From Coprinopsis marcescibilis (lineage: Eukaryota; Basidiomycota; Agaricomycetes; Agaricales; Psathyrellaceae), in assembly GCA_004369085.1 (NCBI GenBank), contig ML210409.1:3164-30453 (forward strand): 27,290 nucleotides of DNA. Reading direction: 5' to 3'. The notes below the pieces were generated by a model. The model did not search any database. It was not told the origin of the DNA and saw nothing but the letters and a program-made list of their open reading frames with translations. Below, piece after piece: positions 24,025 through 27,290 of this stretch (the first letter of the stretch is position 1; the number at the start of each line of letters is the position of its first letter). The position numbers were made by a program, and so were the translations under genes.

Positions 24025-24416
24025 AATAGCAATGACGACGGAAAGAAGTAAGTCTTATCTAAAATTAATCAGCAAAGGTCAAAATACACACATCCTGATC
24101 TACGGGCGCCAATTGATATGACATGTGACTTTGAGCACCGATCACGCAAGTTGGGGTTACAGCAAGATACAGCTCAATTTCGCATGGGAATACGTTCAGG
24201 AGGGGACAACAAATGCTTTTTAGATACAACCATCGATATATCCGCGAGCGATGACTGAATGATAGGGCAAGACAGTTTTGACTGCTTGAAGGTCCGCACT
24301 TTCCATTCACGTGAGGTCATCACCTATGTCAAACAGAGTCTCCTGCGGCCTGCTCTCAACCAACTCTCAACCACCGCATTCTGATAGCGGCCCACTTCCT
24401 AGAAGCCACAACGAAG
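24025..24416. promoter_or_regulatory. Shared head-to-head promoter region, right copy
   Basis: About 390 bp separate the divergent starts of the DUF5648 gene and the NLR gene. Positions 24119-24416 are identical to the left-arm region. Single-strand open frames here lack ATG or cross the expected first exon of the DUF5648 gene. The layout suggests coordinated expression of both genes, which is inference. Confidence 0.55.
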
Positions 24417-27290
24417 ATGGACCAGCAACCAAATGAATTAGCTGTGTGTAGCATCGCTGTGTTCTTGACAATTGTGCTCATATTTGACCTCCAGCTTGCA
24501 AGCGGGTCGGTGGTAATCGCCAGGGGGGCGGAAAACTCGACGAACAACGATCGAGGGACAGTGAGCGTCCTTCATGGGGCACATGGGACTCGTATTGAGG
24601 GCGGAACGTGGACGATCGCGGGAGGGAACGTGGTTACAAACCACACCACGGTTCAAAACACTACAGTCCAATATCTGTCGGGGGATGGCAATGGTAAAAA
24701 TCATCGTTGGCGTTATATATTGGCGGATATGTACTGACATTCACTGTTCCATTGCTCCAGCGGTTTCAAAGTGGTTGTCAACTATGACGGAAGTTAACTA
24801 TCAGGCAAGGCTCATAGACACCCTCGGTATTTGCGAAATGAACACTAGCGCGTGGGTACTGGAAGAGACGTCGTTCATGGAATGGTTTGGTAACGACCGC
24901 AGGACGTTGTTTGGAAAGGGAATTCGTAAGTCTCCAGTTTTCACCATATTCCCTATTACTTCGAGGGAAACAACTAATGCTGTCTTCGACCTACAGCTGG
25001 CTCGGGGAAAACAATCATAGCGTAAGCTTCTGCGCCTCAAGCCTGCGTCTGGAATGCCCGCTCATTCGTATTCTTATCAGATCCGTCGTGATCAAATACC
25101 TTCAGGACTATGCCAAAGACCGCAGTGACACCGTTTGCGTCATCTTCGCTCTCTGCCGTTACTCTGACAGTTGCTCGATTTCATCAATACTTGCTTCGTT
25201 CATTCGCCAGTTATACGAGCGTTACCATCCCGCAGCTTCAGCAATCGAGGATGTCTACAGGATCCACCAACGCGAGCAAACACGACCACCAACTGGCGAG
25301 CTATGGCAGATACTCCAGCGCGTGCTCGAGCTGTTCGTGACCAGTTTCTGTGTGATTGATGGGTTGGACGAGCTGCCAGACAGGCAGAAAGTGGAGCTCG
25401 TATCATCTCTCCGAACGCTTAAAGTCAATCTCTTTATCTTATCCCGACCGTTACCTTGGATAGAAGACACCATCCCCCAGGCGACAGCTATCCCGATCCT
25501 TGCCCAAAATGCCGATATCAGTACGCTCGTGTCCCAATGGATCCAGCGCACACCCCAGTTGGCTCCTATCATCGCTTCGCACGACCTGGAGACCCACATC
25601 ACCGCTACAATTCAGACGAAGTCGTCAGGAATGTGAGTTAGGCAATTTAAACAAAAGATGATCGAAGTTAAGGCTACCTCTTTAGGTTTCTCCTCGCGAA
25701 ACTACAACTCGACATGCTCCAAGAATGTCAGTGCATCGAAGACATGACTGATGCCTTAGCCACACTTCCCTCCGGTGTTAACGACATGTACGACCGAACC
25801 ATGGATCGAATTGAGCAGCAAGGTCACCCAAGAGGGACGCGTGCTAAGCAAGCCTTGCTGTGGATCCTCTTCGCTTCAAGGACACTGTCAATCGACGAGC
25901 TGCGTTATGCGTTGGCAGTCTCGCCAAAGACAGGGTTGTTCGAGGAAGGGAGGTTGGTGGCGATAGAGGCCCTCATCGCTTCGTGCTGTGGACTGGTGAC
26001 GGTGGAAGAAGAGAGCGGATGTGTACGCTTAATCCGTGAGTGTGGTCCACTTATGCGATGGTTCGATGCCTGTTAACATTTTCGACAGACTATACCGCTC
26101 AAGACTACCTCAAACCAGTGATGAATGCCCAATTCCCAGACGCCCACGCCACCATCTCTGCAGCATGTGTCACTAGGCTGCGACAGTTCGAATTCCACGA
26201 CCGATACTTCGAGTTCGAGCACGAATTGAACCAGACATACACATCGCACCCTTTCCTCGAGTATTGTCATACAAATTGGTCCACGCACGCACGTCAGTCC
26301 ATCCCATCACCCACGGTCTTGCAGTTTGCCCACGAAGTTCAGCATTATCCATACCTGCGCACCAGAACCTCCTCATCACTACCCAAGATCGAACATCTCG
26401 GACCCCTTCACTTTGCTGCTCAGTTCGACGTTTTTGACCCTCCGGAGCTTCGAACCCTAATCAGTTCCTTCGACCTCAACACTCAGACTGATAGAGGATC
26501 CACACCGCTCGCCCTAGCAGCTGAACACGGGAACGTTCGAGTTGTCGAGACCATCCTCCAGCTTGACCCTTCCTCCGTCAACATAGGCAACCACGACGCA
26601 ATCACTCCACTCGTGTGGGCATCCAGAAATGGACATGAGGCTATCGTCAAGGCCCTCCTTGCCGTAGAGGGCCTTGATTTAAACCCCAAAGACCACCGAG
26701 AGGCCAGCGCTTTGATATGCGCAGCTGAATCCGGTCACAACGCTGTGGTAAAGCTCTTGGTCCAGCGGAAGGGAATCTCCTTCAGCCCGGCTTTCTCCGG
26801 AGGGCCTCTCCTTCTCGCCACATCTGCGGGTCACCTCGATGTCGTGAAGACGCTCCTCGTTATCGATCCCTCGGCGCTCAACATGAGAATGTCAGACGGT
26901 CAAACACCCCTCTCCCGAGCCGCCTATCGCGGATTCGACGACATCGTCGACTATTTACTCTCGTTCAAAGACTCGATTGAAATCAATTGGGGCGACAGGA
27001 ATAACATCACCCCTCTCATGTGGGCCGTGTTTGCCAACCGAGTGTCAATCGTCAAAAAGCTTATCGCTTTCGACGAAATTGACCTTAGTCCCATCGGTCG
27101 CATGAACGGGAAAACTGCGTTGTCCATCGCAGTCGAGAATGGGCACACAGAGGTGGAAGAGCTGCTGAAGGAGCGAATGAAAACCTTGAAACCCCCGCGC
27201 AAGAGTCAGCATTGGTGGATTGAAAGCGGCGAACTGGATACCCAGCTGGTTCTCCCCGACTTTCAGCTTGGGGTGCCAACGTCAGCATAC
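24417..27290 (+). CDS. NACHT-ankyrin NLR-like STAND protein (right copy, 3' end beyond window)
   Basis: Exons 24417-24693, 24761-24925, 24997-25021, 25081-25632, 25686-26035 and 26089 to beyond 27290 give 857 residues so far. Residues 8-29 are hydrophobic (signal anchor or membrane segment). A glycine-rich stretch (GTRIEGGTWTIAGGNVV) follows at about 56-75. The short linker typical before fungal NACHT domains (TSAWVLEETSFMEWF) leads to Walker A GIPGSGKT (146-153). Walker B CVIDGLDEL is at 246-254 and FILSRP holds R278. MFLLAKLQLDML and LPSGVNDMYDR are the usual post-NACHT blocks. About seven ankyrin units occupy residues 560-835 (such as GSTPLALAAEHGN and NGKTALSIAVENGH). Fungal proteins of this class act in non-self recognition and cell death. 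Introns are 53-71 nt. The first 403 codons lie in the inverted repeat; the ankyrin part is outside the detected repeat. Confidence 0.93.

Larger units (their letters stand above)
22971..25623. repeat. Right arm of large inverted repeat
   Basis: This is the inverted partner of 1-2633. The arm includes the DUF5648 gene, the shared promoter and the NLR gene up to 10 bp before the end of its exon 4. The 1,169 bp at 24119-25287 are identical to 1505-337. The part nearest the spacer (22971-23480) has many substitutions and small indels against the left arm. The outer end at 25623 is only where the left copy meets the window edge, so the real repeat probably continues through more of the NLR. Confidence 0.95.

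Overview
The window is nuclear DNA of a filamentous fungus, most probably an Agaricomycete (Basidiomycota). This rests on short introns of about 46-71 nt with fungal splice sites, on a NACHT-ankyrin NLR and a TPR-CHAT protein of the kinds expanded in mushroom-forming fungi, and on a basidiomycete-style bHLH factor. No prokaryotic feature, tRNA, rRNA or CRISPR array was seen.

Layout: positions 1-2633 and 22971-25623 form a large inverted repeat (arms about 2.6 kb, spacer about 20.3 kb). Each arm holds the 5' part of an NLR gene and, head to head across a promoter of about 390 bp, a DUF5648-type gene. In the right arm both look functional, and the NLR (24417 to beyond 27290, plus) continues outside the arm into NACHT and ankyrin-repeat exons. 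In the left arm the NLR copy (1-1207, minus) is open but cut by the window edge, and the DUF5648 copy (1600-2138) is broken by a frameshift and a stop. The arms share a 1,169-bp tract (337-1505 against 24119-25287) with no difference at all, while the flanks on both sides differ. This pattern suggests gene conversion.

Inside the spacer lie a complete TPR-CHAT caspase-like gene (3036-8020, plus, six exons, 1568 aa, 15 homogeneous 45-aa repeats, intact His/Cys dyad) and a bHLH transcription factor gene (13288-11761, minus, two exons, 492 aa, a probable GC-AG intron). They are tail to tail across about 3.7 kb with no convincing gene. From about 13.6 to 22.9 kb I see no convincing gene either. 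Much of that stretch is very C-rich and G-poor on the plus strand, with small microsatellites.

Inference on function: an NLR sensor present as an inverted pair, next to a TPR-CHAT putative protease, looks like an innate-immunity, heterokaryon-incompatibility or regulated-cell-death locus. The shared promoter links the NLR to a probably secreted repeat protein. Domain calls are from recognisable motifs; the system-level role is inference only.
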